A stretch of DNA of 64,000 bases from Bacteriovorax stolpii (GTDB taxonomy: Bacteria > Bdellovibrionota > UBA2428): positions 1 through 64,000 of the forward strand of contig CAMCVE010000006.1 in assembly GCA_945881775.1 (NCBI GenBank), read 5' to 3'. Under the pieces are notes generated by a model. The model was given only the letters and a program-made list of their open reading frames with translations, was not told the DNA's origin and ran no database searches. The stretch's first letter is position 1. Every line of letters starts with the position of its first letter. Positions 62,668 to 64,000 of the stretch are shown here, piece after piece. The translations under genes were made by a program, and so were the position numbers.

Positions 62668-64000
62668 AGAGCGTCGCAGTTCGCTTTGTTCTCAGCTCCC
62701 AGAAACTGCACTTCGGGGTCGAGGTCGAGCTTGAGGGCTCCGGATTTGCAGTTGGCTCTCAGCGAGTCCGCTACGGACATGAGATTCTTCTCAAATGAGG
62801 CAATGTGCTTAGGTGACATCGCGAGCTCAGTCGCTAGGAAATCTTTGACCGAAGAGTCGGCAGTCCACGCTTTTGCAAGTCTCATCACGCCCGCGTAGGT
62901 GCGTGGGTGAAGGTGCCTGAGGCGAGCTGCATAGCCCAACTTCGCATTCGTGTTACCGTTCACAAAAGTGCAGTCGTTGTCTATTGAAGCCATTCGACGC
63001 ACCAGAAGCGCCCCTTCGGGAAGTGGCTTCTCGCCTTTATCGACTTTGCGCTTCTCTAAGGACTTCAATTTTTGATTCTCGTCTTTGTAATAGTAATACT
63101 GCACCGACGCGAGATTTTGGCCCGAGTAGCGGTCGCTCTGCGAACTCAGCTGATCAAGCACAATGAGATCCGCGTAGTCGCGGGCCGTCTGCAGGCGCTG
63201 CAAGCTTAGCTGTGAGAGAGTCCCACCAAAAAGACTCGAAGCCGGAGTCGACGCAAAAATGTCTTTCACTCCTTCGATTTTTTCAAAAGCGGAGCTCGGC
63301 AGATTCTCAACCCAACCCGAGTGGACGGAGTCACCCTTCACCTTGTCTCGCAGATAGCCGTAATGTTGTTTGAAGTCGTTTGTAAAAATCCAGCTCGCGT
63401 AGTCCCAGCGCGCTGGATCGCGGTAGGCATCGATGTAATTTTGATAAGACCTCCTGAGAAGTCCGTTGATGCTCATTTTGACGGCTTGAGTGGCGACTTT
63501 TTGCATCGTCGAGATGTCGACCGTGCGAAGAACCATCACCGGAACCTGCAGCACATCTCCTAGGTAGCGTGACAAGTGATAGGTCAACATCGCGCCCGGC
63601 ACATAGGTGCACGTGCGATCGTTGTCCGAGGTTTTGAATTTTGTGAGGTTGTCGGTAACTCTCGTACGACCGCAACTTGCGGCCGACTCCAGCTTCGCCT
63701 TTGAGCCTGGCTCGACAATTTCCTGAAACTCAATCGCGGCACTCGTGCTCGAGACCTTTGGACAGGCCGCAACCCCGCGGTCAGCCGTGGTGGGACCAGG
63801 AAGATACAAATTGTGGGCGCAGAGTTCGCGTTCTGACTCACGGTCCTTTGCGCCCTCCTTGCCTCGGTAGTCGGCTCCAGCAAGGTGCTTTGGAACAACG
63901 CAAATCTCTTTAGCGCCAGACGGCGAGGAGTAGGACAGGGTCTCTAGGCCTCGCGGCAGCGACAGATCAAAACCTCCGGCAGCTTCGGCTCCCACTGAAA
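62664..64000 (-). CDS. Atypical kinase-like protein (partial, 5' end beyond window)
   Basis: At least 443 residues, open to the right edge. The C-terminal half shows a PI3K/Fam20-like pattern: helices with CTYVPGAMLTYHLSRYLG and VPVMVLRTVD, then DYADLIVLDQLSSQSDRYSG with QN (compare DxLxxNxDRHxxN) and about 50 residues later RRMASIDNDCTF (compare IDNDLSF, the metal-binding Asp). A lysine-bearing nucleotide loop is not evident. Multiple cysteines suggest an exported protein. Function unproven; it could be a pseudokinase. Convergent with metG. Confidence 0.6.
   Translation of the reverse strand, partial: SVGAEAAGGFDLSLPRGLETLSYSSPSGAKEICVVPKHLAGADYRGKEGAKDRESERELCAHNLYLPGPTTADRGVAACPKVSSTSAAIEFQEIVEPGSKAKLESAASCGRTRVTDNLTKFKTSDNDRTCTYVPGAMLTYHLSRYLGDVLQVPVMVLRTVDISTMQKVATQAVKMSINGLLRRSYQNYIDAYRDPARWDYASWIFTNDFKQHYGYLRDKVKGDSVHSGWVENLPSSAFEKIEGVKDIFASTPASSLFGGTLSQLSLQRLQTARDYADLIVLDQLSSQSDRYSGQNLASVQYYYYKDENQKLKSLEKRKVDKGEKPLPEGALLVRRMASIDNDCTFVNGNTNAKLGYAARLRHLHPRTYAGVMRLAKAWTADSSVKDFLATELAMSPKHIASFEKNLMSVADSLRANCKSGALKLDLDPEVQFLGAENKANCDAL

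Overview
This is a 64 kb chromosomal window from a Gram-negative (diderm) bacterium with GC-rich coding sequence. The cell envelope genes (LolA, LspA, an Lgt-like transferase, several predicted outer-membrane barrels, a class A penicillin-binding protein, NagZ/MurU/AmgK) show two membranes. A CarD/CdnL-type regulator, a DUF4388/FHA-like signalling protein, a stand-alone FliG C-domain protein, an IleS2-type isoleucyl-tRNA synthetase and an Rsm22-type protein together suggest Bdellovibrionota/Oligoflexia or a related 'deltaproteobacterial' lineage. That placement is inference from gene content, not a database result.

Layout. 0-1 kb: a CAU-anticodon tRNA and a glycine-rich RRM protein ending in a strong terminator. 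1-11 kb (minus strand): the macromolecular-synthesis cluster rpsU-yqeY-dnaG-rpoD, with a terminator-like hairpin between rpsU and yqeY, then murA, prmC, prfA and rho. 11-15.6 kb (plus): ftsK, lolA, rimO. 15.7-23.6 kb: envelope genes (outer-membrane proteins, a CDP-alcohol phosphatidyltransferase, small exported proteins, a bifunctional PBP). 23.6-29.2 kb: ileS (type 2), an Rsm22-like gene, lspA and an lgt-like gene. 29.2-35.8 kb (plus): the proteostasis block tig-clpP-clpX-lon and a lipoprotein. 35.8-36.0 kb: two tandem tRNA-Val genes behind a consensus-like promoter. 36-40.5 kb: a small barrel protein, a FliG-C-like protein, a REC/FHA/DUF4388-like protein and a subtilase. 40.6-45.7 kb (minus): nagZ, two Dpp/Opp-type permease genes, murU and amgK, which form a plausible peptidoglycan-recycling unit. 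45.8-53.4 kb: an exported protein, a patatin, an HTH protein, a TPR/SH3 membrane protein, yggS, maf, cdnL and cysS.

53.5-59.3 kb is the accessory part. A tRNA-His gene carries at its 3' end one copy of a 72-bp direct repeat; the second copy lies 2.2 kb downstream. Between them are a HigBA-type toxin-antitoxin pair with an apparent operator inside its promoter, a GNAT acetyltransferase, a C-terminal fragment of a tyrosine recombinase, and a cluster of 11-bp TGCTAC repeats at one end with further copies at the other. This looks like the decayed remnant of a tRNA-integrating element. Just beyond lie a transporter-like/HEAT-repeat fusion protein and an ORF that appears to be a deletion fusion of two unrelated enzymes. 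From 59.5 kb the sequence returns to ordinary genes: a CrtC/AttH-like lipocalin protein, metG, and at the right edge a partial gene that resembles an atypical (PI3K/Fam20-like) kinase.

Most of the window is core housekeeping. The least expected parts are the tRNA-His element with its repeats, the orphan FliG-C/FHA/DUF4388 neighbourhood, the long disordered N-terminal tails on RpoD and Rho, and the kinase-like protein at the right end.
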